From Myxococcales bacterium (GTDB lineage: Bacteria > Myxococcota_A > Polyangia > GCA-2747355), in assembly GCA_020431405.1 (NCBI GenBank), contig JAGQIK010000477.1, positions 1 to 34,271 on the forward strand: a stretch of 34,271 bases of DNA. The letters run 5' to 3'. Position numbers and translations under genes: made by a program. The notes under the pieces are model-generated. The model did no database searches. It was not told the origin of the DNA and saw nothing but the letters and a program-made list of their open reading frames with translations. Shown here piece after piece: positions 8,392-15,700 of the stretch. Numbering within the stretch: the first letter of the stretch is position 1; the number at the start of each line of letters is the position of its first letter.

Positions 8392-9342
8392 CTAGTCGCA
8401 GCTGCTGTCACAGCTGCCGTCGCGACGCCGGCGACGATGACGGCGACGGCCATGTTGCTCGCGCTCGGCGACGCTCACGTGCAGCGTCTTCTGCTCGCCG
8501 CCGCGCGCGTAGGCCAGCTCGACGCGCTGCTCGACGCTGCGCGAGAGCGCGCCGACCAGTGCGCTGTGTGACTCGAGCCGCACGCCGTTGAGCTCGAGCA
8601 AGATGTCGCTGACCTCGACGCCGGCGTTGGCGGCCGGCGAGCCAGGCGCGACGCTGCTGACGAGCAGCCCCTGCTTTTGATCTCGCGCCTCGGCGATCGC
8701 TGCCGGCAGATCCACCGCTTGGAAGGCCACGCCGAGATAGCCGCGGCGCGAGCCCTCGCGCGAGGCGGCTTCGACGACGGCCTGCACGGTGGCGATGGGC
8801 AGCGTCGCGCCGCCGCGGTTGAGCAGCGGCGTGTTGAGGCCGACGACCTCGCCATCGACGTTGATCAGCGGGCCGCCAGCGAATCCGCGCGGCAGCGAGG
8901 CGTCGACCTCGAGGTAGGGCTCGATCTCGAGGCCGTGGCGCGAGCGCCAGCCGGCGCCTTTGGCGCTGACCATGCCGAGCGTGGCGCGCAGGCTCTCGCC
9001 GGGTCGGCCCAGCACGAGCACCAGGTTGCCGACGCGCAGCGCGTGGGCGTCGCCGAAGGGCGGCGCGGCGAGGCCGCCTTCCTCGACACGCAGCACGACG
9101 AGGTCGGTGCTCATGTCGCGGCCGACGACGTCAGCGCGGCGCTCTTTGTTGTCGTGTGTGTGGATGGTGGCTTGATCGGACCAGCGCACGACGTGCAGCG
9201 CGCTGACCACGGTGTGCTCGTCGAGCACGAGGCCGGTACCGCGTCGTCGGCGTCCGCTGACGCCCACGATGGAGGGGGCGAGCGCTTCGACGGTATCGGC
9301 CAGCTGTTGGGATAATGTTTGAATCGTCATGCTCGACAGCAT
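8392..9342 (-). CDS. HtrA/DegP-like trypsin fold with PDZ domain, catalytic serine replaced by Ala
   Basis: A 316-aa protein with a trypsin-like domain (about 15-190) and a PDZ domain (about 200-295: RRGYLGVAFQ, SVAPGSPAANAGVEVSDILL). The catalytic His (SALHVVRW, H50) and Asp (MSTDLVVL, D80) are present. The nucleophile motif G-N/D-S-G-G-P reads GFAGGPL, with Ala155 encoded by GCT (agc at 8878-8880 on the plus strand). The protein is thus probably a non-proteolytic scaffold or chaperone-like binder. No signal peptide or membrane anchor is seen, unusual for the family. The C-terminus is a basic tail (GRRRHRRRRRDG) followed by SCDSSCD. ATG at 9330 is an alternative start. It is divergent from the LuxR-type regulator. 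Confidence 0.85.
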   Translation of the reverse strand: MLSSMTIQTLSQQLADTVEALAPSIVGVSGRRRRGTGLVLDEHTVVSALHVVRWSDQATIHTHDNKERRADVVGRDMSTDLVVLRVEEGGLAAPPFGDAHALRVGNLVLVLGRPGESLRATLGMVSAKGAGWRSRHGLEIEPYLEVDASLPRGFAGGPLINVDGEVVGLNTPLLNRGGATLPIATVQAVVEAASREGSRRGYLGVAFQAVDLPAAIAEARDQKQGLLVSSVAPGSPAANAGVEVSDILLELNGVRLESHSALVGALSRSVEQRVELAYARGGEQKTLHVSVAEREQHGRRRHRRRRRDGSCDSSCD

Positions 9343-9482
9343 GGCGCCTGGCGCGCGCTGGCGAAATCGGCGAGCTGGGCAGGGCGGAGGCTGGTCGATC
9401 GGCGAGGTGCCCGACCGATCGGGTAGGTCGGCGGCAGGCGGCCTTGCGAAGGCGCGCCATCGGATGCAGGTTGTCCCGGTCT
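9343..9482. promoter_or_regulatory. Divergent intergenic region between HtrA-like and LuxR-type genes
   Basis: 140 bp between divergent starts, so promoters for both genes should lie here. An inverted repeat CCGACC-N9-GGTCGG lies near 9410-9430 and overlaps the palindrome CGATCG. No convincing -10/-35 pair was found. Confidence 0.35.
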
Positions 9483-10118
9483 ATGCCCTCTGACGATCCA
9501 CGCGCGCCGCTGAAGCTGCTGATCGCCGCGCCCGACACGCTCGTGCGCGCGGGCCTGACCGCGCTGCTCGCGGGCGAGCCCGACGTCGTGATCGTCGAGG
9601 CGGCCAACGAGGCCGACGTGGTGGTCGCCGACGCGGCGGCCGAGCTCGACGGCGGCGAAAGCGATCTGACCGACAACCCGGCGAGCACGCCGCTGCTCGC
9701 GCTCTGCGAGGACATCGAGCAGGCGCGACTGGCGCTGCAGGATGGTGCGATGGGCGTGCTGTCGCGCGACGCGAGCGGCGAGCGCATGGTCGCCGCCGCG
9801 CGCGCGCTGGCTAGCGGGCTGTCGGTGGTCGATCCGGCGTTTTGCGGCGAGCTGCTCGACGTCCCGGCGCGAGCGCCAACCGAGGCGCCCGAGTCGCAGC
9901 CTGACGCGACGGCGAGCGTCGAGAGCCTCACGCCGCGCGAGCACGAGGTGCTTTCGCTGCTGGCCGAAGGGCTGAGCAACCCCGAGATCGCCGAGGCGCT
10001 CGACATCAGCGCGCACACCGCGAAGTTCCACGTGAACGCGATCCTCGACAAGCTCGACGCGCGCACCCGCACCGAGGCTGTCGTGCGCGCCGCGCGGCTG
10101 GGGCTGCTGCTGCTCTAG
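9483..10118 (+). CDS. LuxR/NarL-type regulator with degenerate receiver domain
   Basis: A 211-aa protein. The C-terminal LuxR helix-turn-helix is clear (LTPREHEVLSLLAEGLSNPE, then IAEALDISAHTAKFHVNAIL, about 142-200). The N-terminal half aligns with a receiver domain (LLIAAPDTLVRAGLTALL) but the acidic pair that binds Mg2+ is replaced by AP, and the conserved Lys region reads LSRDAS. An Asp in ADVVVADAA may match the phospho-site. The receiver is short and Ala/Asp-rich, so regulation by ordinary phosphotransfer is doubtful. The start is ATG; frames upstream are open but lack family similarity. No kinase is adjacent. Confidence 0.82.
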   Translation: MPSDDPRAPLKLLIAAPDTLVRAGLTALLAGEPDVVIVEAANEADVVVADAAAELDGGESDLTDNPASTPLLALCEDIEQARLALQDGAMGVLSRDASGERMVAAARALASGLSVVDPAFCGELLDVPARAPTEAPESQPDATASVESLTPREHEVLSLLAEGLSNPEIAEALDISAHTAKFHVNAILDKLDARTRTEAVVRAARLGLLLL

Positions 10119-10418
10119 CGCGTCGCGCCATCCAACGAAAACAGATACTTGTCAGGTGGCCGATCCGCCTTTGGCCGCCCCCACCCGTGCAGCTACGCGG
10201 GTCCGATCCGCGAGTTTTTCCTGCCCGTGGACCGCGCTCGTCGCGGCGTCGTCGCGCGCTCATTCGCGTAGCCCGAGCCGCGGGATAATCGTCTAATTTT
10301 CGGGAGTTTCTCGAATTGATGCGGCGTGCCGCCAGAAACTAGCATGCATAGAGTTGTTTGGTAGCTAACCCCAAAACCAGTCAGTAAGCGGCACGCGATG
10401 CCGCGCAGGAGAGCACGG
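10119..10418. other. Intergenic region before the Roadblock-like gene
   Basis: 300 bp with no recognised gene. It holds a candidate terminator at 10196-10219 behind the upstream regulator. Nearer the next gene, TTGATG and TAGCAT are separated by 18 bp (about 10316-10345), a possible sigma70-type promoter. The stretch from about 10285 to 10380 is visibly less GC-rich than its surroundings, as expected for a promoter region. Confidence 0.4.
10196..10219 (+). terminator. Candidate Rho-independent terminator
   Basis: CGCGG (10196-10200) pairs with CCGCG (10208-10212) across a 7-nt loop, followed by AG and five T's. The 5-bp stem is short, so this is tentative. It lies about 80 nt after the stop of the LuxR-type gene. 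Confidence 0.35.
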
Positions 10419-10781
10419 ATGGCGAACATCAAACAGTCCCTAGCTCAAGCGATGCGGATCGACGGCTCGGTGGGCGTGGCCCTGGTCGACTTCACCTCGG
10501 GCATGTGCCTCGGGACCGAGGGCGGCGGCAACATCGACCTCGACCTGGCGGCGGCCGGCAACACCGAGGTCGTGCGCGCCAAGAAGAGCATCCGCGACAA
10601 GCTGGGGCTGGAGGACAAGATCGAGGACATCCTCATCACCCTCGACAGTCAGTACCACCTCATCCGCATGCTCAAGAACAACATCAACATCTTCCTCTAC
10701 CTGGTGCTCGACCGTAAGAAGAGCAACCTGGCGCTGGCGCGTCGCGAGCTGGCGCAGATCGACGACAACCTGCAGGTCTGA
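10419..10781 (+). CDS. Roadblock/LC7-like small protein
   Basis: A 120-aa protein beginning MANIKQSLAQAMRIDGSVGV. The pattern IDG..GVALVD..SGM.LG, followed by a helical centre and a C-terminal strand region (IEDILITLDSQYHLIRML, NINIFLYLVLDRKKSNLALA), resembles Roadblock/LC7 folds, which include MglB-type regulators of small GTPases. ATG at 10419 was chosen because AGGAG lies 7 nt upstream; an in-frame ATG at 10398 has no ribosome site. It is a single-gene unit converging with the esterase gene (17-nt gap). It may be functionally tied to the GTPase cluster at 12-20 kb; that is inference. Confidence 0.7.
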   Translation: MANIKQSLAQAMRIDGSVGVALVDFTSGMCLGTEGGGNIDLDLAAAGNTEVVRAKKSIRDKLGLEDKIEDILITLDSQYHLIRMLKNNINIFLYLVLDRKKSNLALARRELAQIDDNLQV

Positions 10782-10798
10782 GGCTCACCTGACGCGGC

Positions 10799-11929
10799 TC
10801 AGTAGGGGAACAGCTCGCTGTAGCGGTCAGCAAAGCGCTCGCGCCAGTACTTCTCCTTGTGCGCGTGCCCGCGCGCGGTGAAGTGCGTGTAGTCGGTGCC
10901 GAAGCGCATGCCTTTGGCGACGAAGATGTCGCGCAGCGCCTCGGTCTGTTTCACGCCGTCGGTGGCGCCGTTTTCGCCGCTGTCGCCGCTGTCGAAGATG
11001 ATGCGCGCGCGCGGCTTGTGCCGATCGTTGCGGAATGCGTGCAGCATCTCTTCGTTGTTCCACCACAGCGAGGGCGACATGGGCAGCACGCCCCCGAACA
11101 CGTCGGGGCGCGTGCGCGCCGCGTAGAGCGCGAAGAGGCCGCCGAGCGACGAGCCGCCGAGGGCGGTGTTGTCACGGTCGGCGAGCGTGCGGAAGTGGCG
11201 ATCGATCTGCGGCTTGAGCTCGCTGACGATCGCGCCGAGGAACTTCGACGCACCGCCGCCGCCGCCGACGCTCGCGTCGAATGACGGCGTGAGGTCATGG
11301 ATGCGGTTCTTGGCGGTGTGCACGGCGACGACGATGGCCTGGCGCGCGCGGCCAATGGCGGTGGCGTGCTCGATGGCGCGGTTGACGTGCCAGCCGCCGC
11401 CCACGCCGCCGACGAAGGCGTTCTGCCCGTCGGTCATGTACAGCACCGGGTAGCGCTTGTTCGGGTTCTGGTCGTAGCCGGCGGGCAGATAGACGCTGAT
11501 CGGGCGGCTGTCGTTGATGCCGTGGAAGAAGAAGTTGTTGGTCTGCAGGCGGCCGGCGCCGGGCGGCGCGTAGTGCACGAAGCCGCCTTCGACCCATACC
11601 TCGCGGCCGTTGGGCTTGATGCGGTAGTTGCCGCCGCCAGCGGGCTTGTCCCAGGCCTTGTCACCGTTGTTGAAGAGCAGCTGCAGCGCGCCGCGCGCCT
11701 GCGTTTCGGTGCGCCACCATTGGTGCGTCTGATGCGACAGGCCCACGCCGGGCGTGCGCGTCCAGCCGCTTTGGGTGCGGATGTGCGCGTGCGGCCGCTG
11801 CCAGCCGCTCTTGTAGTTGATGATGACTTTGCGGCCGTGCTCGCGCGCGCGCGCTGGTGTCGCCGAGGCGGTGACGAGCACGAGGGCGGCGAGGCAGACC
11901 GATCCGGTTGTGAACGCGTGGCGGCTCAT
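10799..11929 (-). CDS. Secreted esterase with N-terminal CBM25-like domain
   Basis: A 376-aa protein from ATG at 11929; a TTG at 11947 would add six residues. A signal peptide is evident (GSVCLAALVLVTASATPARA). It is followed by a carbohydrate-binding module resembling CBM25 (starch/glycogen type): VIINYKSGWQRPHAHIRTQ, then LLFNNGDKAWD. The rest is a Fes/esterase-D type alpha/beta hydrolase: RPISVYLPAGYDQNPNKRYP, nucleophile elbow GGSSLGG, acid in DSGDSGENG, and a final histidine in RGHAHKEKYW. The substrate could be an acylated polysaccharide, but nothing in the sequence fixes it. Whether it shares a transcript with the gene upstream is unclear (126-nt gap). Confidence 0.85.
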   Translation of the reverse strand: MSRHAFTTGSVCLAALVLVTASATPARAREHGRKVIINYKSGWQRPHAHIRTQSGWTRTPGVGLSHQTHQWWRTETQARGALQLLFNNGDKAWDKPAGGGNYRIKPNGREVWVEGGFVHYAPPGAGRLQTNNFFFHGINDSRPISVYLPAGYDQNPNKRYPVLYMTDGQNAFVGGVGGGWHVNRAIEHATAIGRARQAIVVAVHTAKNRIHDLTPSFDASVGGGGGASKFLGAIVSELKPQIDRHFRTLADRDNTALGGSSLGGLFALYAARTRPDVFGGVLPMSPSLWWNNEEMLHAFRNDRHKPRARIIFDSGDSGENGATDGVKQTEALRDIFVAKGMRFGTDYTHFTARGHAHKEKYWRERFADRYSELFPY

Positions 11930-12055
11930 CAACGCGACGTCGTGCAACCTCGATGCCGCCGCTGAGGGTGCGCAAGCACGCGAAGTTGCGCTGCTGTAGC
12001 GGCGTCGCGACTCTCGAAATCGGAGGGTGCGCCGTCGGGGAGGTCGGTCAGCGCG

Positions 12056-12703
12056 CTAGCGCTCGAAGTCAGCTTCCCAGCGTTCGGGATCGAAGCCCAT
12101 CAGACGCAGGCCGTGGCGCAGGTGATCGAGATCGAACGCCGGCGTGCACTGGATGATGGCGCGGATGGCCGTCTCGAGCGGCACGACGGGTTGCTCGAGG
12201 CTGGCGGCGAGCTGCTCTCCGCGGGCGGTCATGCGGTTGCGGGCGAGATCGCGGAACGGCAGCGGCACGTGCTTGAGGATCGCCTGCACCGTCTTTTCGG
12301 CGCGCGGCTCCCAGATGGCGGTCGTGGGCAGGTCGGGCGTTACGCCGAGCTCGTCCTCGTTGTAGTCGCGCGTGAGGCTGAGCCGGATGCCGTGCGGCGC
12401 CTCGAGCGCGACGACCTCGCGGCGCTTGGAGACCCACGAGCGGTCGCGCGAGACCTGCACGCCGTCGAAGGCGAGCAGCTCGGCGAGCGACGCCTCGAGC
12501 TCGAGGGTGGTCAGCTCGAGGTGCAGCTCGTCATCGGCGTCGGCGGCGACGAGGCGCACGCCGACGGCCCCGTTTTCGAGCAGCACGCCGTGCTCGTCGC
12601 TGCTCTTGAGCTTCATCTCGAGCGCGGCGCCGAGAAAGCGCGTCGCCGCGGCGAGGTCAGCGACGCGGTGAACCAGACAGATCGCGAAGAACGAGGTCAC
12701 CAT
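12056..12703 (-). CDS. VOC (glyoxalase-like) N-terminal domain protein with helical C-terminal region
   Basis: A 215-aa protein. Residues 1-110 resemble a vicinal-oxygen-chelate half-repeat (FAICLVHRVADLAAATRFLG, VLLENGAVGVRL, VVALEAPHGIRLSL). The C-terminal ~85 residues (IWEPRAEKTVQAILKHVPLP and FRDLARNRMTARGEQLAASL) have a weak likeness to the PCP_red module at the end of light-independent protochlorophyllide reductase subunits. That second call is low confidence. It follows the GTPase gene by 37 nt on the same strand and is probably the last gene of that transcript. No enzyme activity can be assigned. Confidence 0.6.
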   Translation of the reverse strand: MVTSFFAICLVHRVADLAAATRFLGAALEMKLKSSDEHGVLLENGAVGVRLVAADADDELHLELTTLELEASLAELLAFDGVQVSRDRSWVSKRREVVALEAPHGIRLSLTRDYNEDELGVTPDLPTTAIWEPRAEKTVQAILKHVPLPFRDLARNRMTARGEQLAASLEQPVVPLETAIRAIIQCTPAFDLDHLRHGLRLMGFDPERWEADFER

Positions 12704-12740
12704 CGGAGAGGCCTTTCTGCTCGGGTGGTGGCGAACGCGG

Positions 12741-14408
12741 CTAGGCGCGACCGAAGAGCCGCAGGATGAAGGCCCAGATGCGGGCAAGGAGACCGATCGG
12801 CGATTGCTCGAGGCGCGCGTCGCCCGCGGTGGGGACCAGCGCTTCGGATGCTGAGGGGCCCGCGCTGATCCGCTCGGCGCTCGGCGGCGGCGGCGAACGT
12901 CGGAGCGAGGGCGAGCGAGCGGGCTGCGCGTCGTGCGTCGCCTCGTGGCCGGCAGCGGGCTCGGGCGCGCGCGGCTCGGGCGCGCGCGGCTCGGCCTCGG
13001 CGCGCGCGGCGTTGTCAGCGCTCGCCTTGGCCTGCGCTGGCTGCGTCGGTGCGGAGGCGCGCTGCTCGGCAGGCGGCTCCGGTACGGGCGGCAGCGGCGG
13101 GGCTTCGACCTCGACCGCCTCGCTCTCGACGTCGACGATCTCGGTGGTGACACGCGCGCGCCGAGCCTCTGGTGTGGGGTCTTCGCGCGGCGTGCTCTCG
13201 GGTTCGACGTCGGCTCGCGCCGTCGCCGCCGGTGGCTCGGGGTCGGGCTCGGGCTCGGGCTCGGCTCGAGGCGCGGGCTCGGCCTGCTTGGCGGCCACGG
13301 GTGCGCTGTCGTCGGACGTGTCGAAGCTCGGCGCCGATTCCGCCGCTGCGTCGCTGCGTCCAAGCGCCTTGAGCGCCGCGCGCAGGTTGGCCGAGCTGCT
13401 CTTGGCCGGCGCTTCGAGCTGGCGCGCCTTGCGCCGCGCTTCTTCGCGCGCTTTGCGCCGCGCGTCCTCGCGCACCTGGTCTTTTCGCTCGGCCTTCTTC
13501 TTGGCTTCGGCCTTCTTCTTGGCTTCGGCCTTCTTCTTGGCTTCGGCCTTCTTCTTGGCTTCGGCCTCTGCCTCTTCACGCGCCTTCTTGGCCTTTGCCT
13601 CTGCCTCTGCCTCTGCCTCTTCGCGCGCCTTCTCGGCCTTGGCTTTGGCCTTGGCCTCCGCCTCGGCCTCGGCTTTCTTCTTCGCTTCGACCGCCTCTGC
13701 CTCTTCGCGCGCCTTCTTGGCCTCGGCTTCGGCTGCCGCGCGGGCCTTGGCGTCGAGCTCGGCGAGGGTGGCACCGAGCAGGCGCCGTTCGAGGTCCGCG
13801 TCGCTCGGCTCGCTGGCAAGGCTCTCCACGCCGCCGTCGATGATCGCGCGCTGCACGTTGTTGGCCGCCGCGCGGATCGCGAGCACCGTCGCCTCGCGCA
13901 CGCCGATGCCCTTGACCGCCGTCGCGCCGACGGTCTCCACGTTGTCGTCGAAGCCCAGCGACGAGGCGACGTGTCCCGGCTCGAAGGCCTGTGGCAGGTC
14001 CTGCTTGTTCGCCTGCACGACCACGGGCAGGCTGCGCTCGGCGATCAGCTGGCGCAGCTCGTCGCCCAGCGCGCGCGCGGCGTCGACGTCGTCGGCGGTG
14101 CTGCCGCAGACAAAGACCACGGCGTCGGCGCTGTCGAGCAGCTTCTGGCGGCTGTCGTCGCTCTGGCCCAGCACGACGACGACCTGCGAGCGCAGCTGGT
14201 AGCCGGCGACAAGACCGCCCTCGAGATAGAGGTACTCGGCGATGGTGTCCTTGCTCGCTTTGTCGGTCACGCGCACCACGTCGGTGCGCCGCCGCTCTGA
14301 AAAGAAGCTGCACAGCTGGCGCAGGTTGGTCATCTTCCCCGCGCCACCCGCGCCTTCGTACACGAGCCTGACAACGACCTGGTGTCGAGCTCCGTCGTAA
14401 AACGCCAC
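12741..14408 (-). CDS. MglA-like small GTPase with long Glu/Ala/Lys-rich helix and hydrophobic C-terminal tail
   Basis: A 555-aa protein. The GTPase domain (1-190) has P-loop GAGGAGKMT (19-27), a VVVLGQSDDSRQKLL segment aligning with the TVPGQ switch-II region of MglA, G4 NKQD (134-137) and a G5-like GATAVKGIG. Its closest family is probably the MglA/Arf-like group that sets cell polarity in myxobacteria. Residues about 210-350 are almost pure A/E/K/R, a predicted single helix or coiled coil, partly from four perfect 18-bp DNA repeats. A disordered Pro/Glu/Ala region follows. The tail (IGLLARIWAFILRLFGRA) could insert in or lie on the membrane. The GTG start is fixed by a perfect AGGAGG 6 nt upstream. 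The gene starts 2 nt after the phosphatase-fusion gene. The DxxG Asp of switch II is not conserved. Confidence 0.82.
   Translation of the reverse strand: MAFYDGARHQVVVRLVYEGAGGAGKMTNLRQLCSFFSERRRTDVVRVTDKASKDTIAEYLYLEGGLVAGYQLRSQVVVVLGQSDDSRQKLLDSADAVVFVCGSTADDVDAARALGDELRQLIAERSLPVVVQANKQDLPQAFEPGHVASSLGFDDNVETVGATAVKGIGVREATVLAIRAAANNVQRAIIDGGVESLASEPSDADLERRLLGATLAELDAKARAAAEAEAKKAREEAEAVEAKKKAEAEAEAKAKAKAEKAREEAEAEAEAKAKKAREEAEAEAKKKAEAKKKAEAKKKAEAKKKAERKDQVREDARRKAREEARRKARQLEAPAKSSSANLRAALKALGRSDAAAESAPSFDTSDDSAPVAAKQAEPAPRAEPEPEPDPEPPAATARADVEPESTPREDPTPEARRARVTTEIVDVESEAVEVEAPPLPPVPEPPAEQRASAPTQPAQAKASADNAARAEAEPRAPEPRAPEPAAGHEATHDAQPARSPSLRRSPPPPSAERISAGPSASEALVPTAGDARLEQSPIGLLARIWAFILRLFGRA
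13491..13562. repeat. Four perfect 18-bp tandem repeats inside the GTPase gene
   Basis: The unit GGCCTTCTTCTTGGCTTC is repeated four times without mismatch at 13491, 13509, 13527 and 13545. On the coding strand each unit encodes EAKKKA. The copies preserve frame, so the number could vary between strains without breaking the protein. Confidence 0.92.
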
Positions 14409-14410
14409 GC

Positions 14411-15700
14411 CTATCCTCCTGCGCTTGCGGCGAGGTATTGGCCAAGCTGGTCGATGAACGCCAGCTGGGACTCGCTTTGGATGTAGTAGGGGTTGACCGA
14501 ACGAACGCGGTCGATGGCGCGCACCACGTTCTCTCCGCGATAGACCAGAACACACGCCAGCATCGTGCCCGTGCGGCCGAGGCCGGCGCGACAGTGCAGC
14601 ACCGTGCTCTTGCCGTCGCCGAGCCAGCTGTCGATCTCGCGGCACAGATCAGCCGCGGCGGTCAGCTCGGGCACGCCCATGTCCTCGATCGGAAAATGCA
14701 CGCTGCGCATGCCGTAGCGCGCCAGCTCCTCGGCGTCGGGCGGCTCTTCGGTGAGCGTGACGAGCACCGCGCAGAGGCGTCCGAGCGCCTGCAGCTCGGC
14801 CTGCCGGTCATAGAGCAGCCCCGGCTGCTGGGTGCCGCCGAGCTGTCGCGGCAGGATCCAGTGAAAGCCGCCCGGCTGCACGCGCCGCTCGAAGGCGTCG
14901 TCGGCGATGGCGGCGAGCTCGCTTGGCGGCGTGGGATTTTTGGGCCAGCAGTTGCCGTAGCGCCGAAAGTCGCGCGCCAACGAGCTGGTGGGCGTCTCGA
15001 AGAACACCTCGCGCGGGTTCTGCTCGACGATGACGCCGTCGGCGAGCAGCGCGACCTCGTCGCACAGACGCTGCGCCACGCCCTGGTCGTGCGTCACGAT
15101 CAACAGCGGCCAGCGGCGCTGCAGGCGCTCGAGCATCTCGCACAGCTGCTCGGCCTCCGCCTCGCTGAGATCGCGCAGCGGCTCGTCTGCCATCAAGCAG
15201 CGCGCGCCCCCTGCGACGAGGCGCGCCAGCGCGAGCATGCGCTGCTCGGCGAGCGACAGCGCGACCACCGGCTCGTCGAGCCGCTCGCCGAGGAGCTCCT
15301 CGAGCCCGACGCGCGCTAGCACCTCGAGCGCCAGGCTGCGCTTGTCTTCGCGCGAGAACCTACGCTCGCCGACCACTTCGGCGATGGCGTTCTCGAGCAC
15401 GCTGCGCGTGAACAGCCGCGCCTTCTGGGCCAGCAGCGGCAGCTGGCGGCGCACCGCGTCGCTCGACTCGCCGGTGAGCAGCTCGCGAGCGCCGAGAAAC
15501 ACGCTGCCGCGGCGCCAGAACGAGGGCAACGGCTCGTTGAGCCGCGCCAGCGCGCGAAGCAGCGTGCTCTTGCCGCTGCCGGCAGGCCCGAGCAAGCCGA
15601 CGATCCCGCTGCTGGGTACCGTCAGCGACACATCTCGCAGCACCACGCGCTGGCCGAAGCCGGCGGCGAGGCGGTCGACGCGCAGCAACGGCTCGCTCAT
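14411..15700 (-). CDS. PstB-like ABC ATPase fused to a dual-specificity protein phosphatase
   Basis: A single 429-aa frame encodes two enzymes. Residues 1-245 form an ABC ATPase: Walker A GPAGSGKST (38-46), Q-loop Gln92, a degenerate signature LSLAEQ (148-153, normally LSGGQ), Walker B CLMADEP with E173, and switch His204. The layout is most like PstB. Residues about 275-425 form a cysteine-based phosphatase: a candidate general acid D340 (HFPIEDMGVP), and the P-loop HCRAGLGRTGT, in which C370 and R376 satisfy CX5R. The start ATG overlaps the stop of the MFS gene (ATGA), and the GTPase gene begins 2 nt after its stop. I do not know a described protein with this architecture. No matching ABC permease is nearby. 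Confidence 0.85.
   Translation of the reverse strand: MSEPLLRVDRLAAGFGQRVVLRDVSLTVPSSGIVGLLGPAGSGKSTLLRALARLNEPLPSFWRRGSVFLGARELLTGESSDAVRRQLPLLAQKARLFTRSVLENAIAEVVGERRFSREDKRSLALEVLARVGLEELLGERLDEPVVALSLAEQRMLALARLVAGGARCLMADEPLRDLSEAEAEQLCEMLERLQRRWPLLIVTHDQGVAQRLCDEVALLADGVIVEQNPREVFFETPTSSLARDFRRYGNCWPKNPTPPSELAAIADDAFERRVQPGGFHWILPRQLGGTQQPGLLYDRQAELQALGRLCAVLVTLTEEPPDAEELARYGMRSVHFPIEDMGVPELTAAADLCREIDSWLGDGKSTVLHCRAGLGRTGTMLACVLVYRGENVVRAIDRVRSVNPYYIQSESQLAFIDQLGQYLAASAGG

Noticed and set aside
13491-13562. The 18-bp repeats, considered as a CRISPR array.
   Set aside because: The copies are contiguous with no spacers and are in frame within the GTPase gene.
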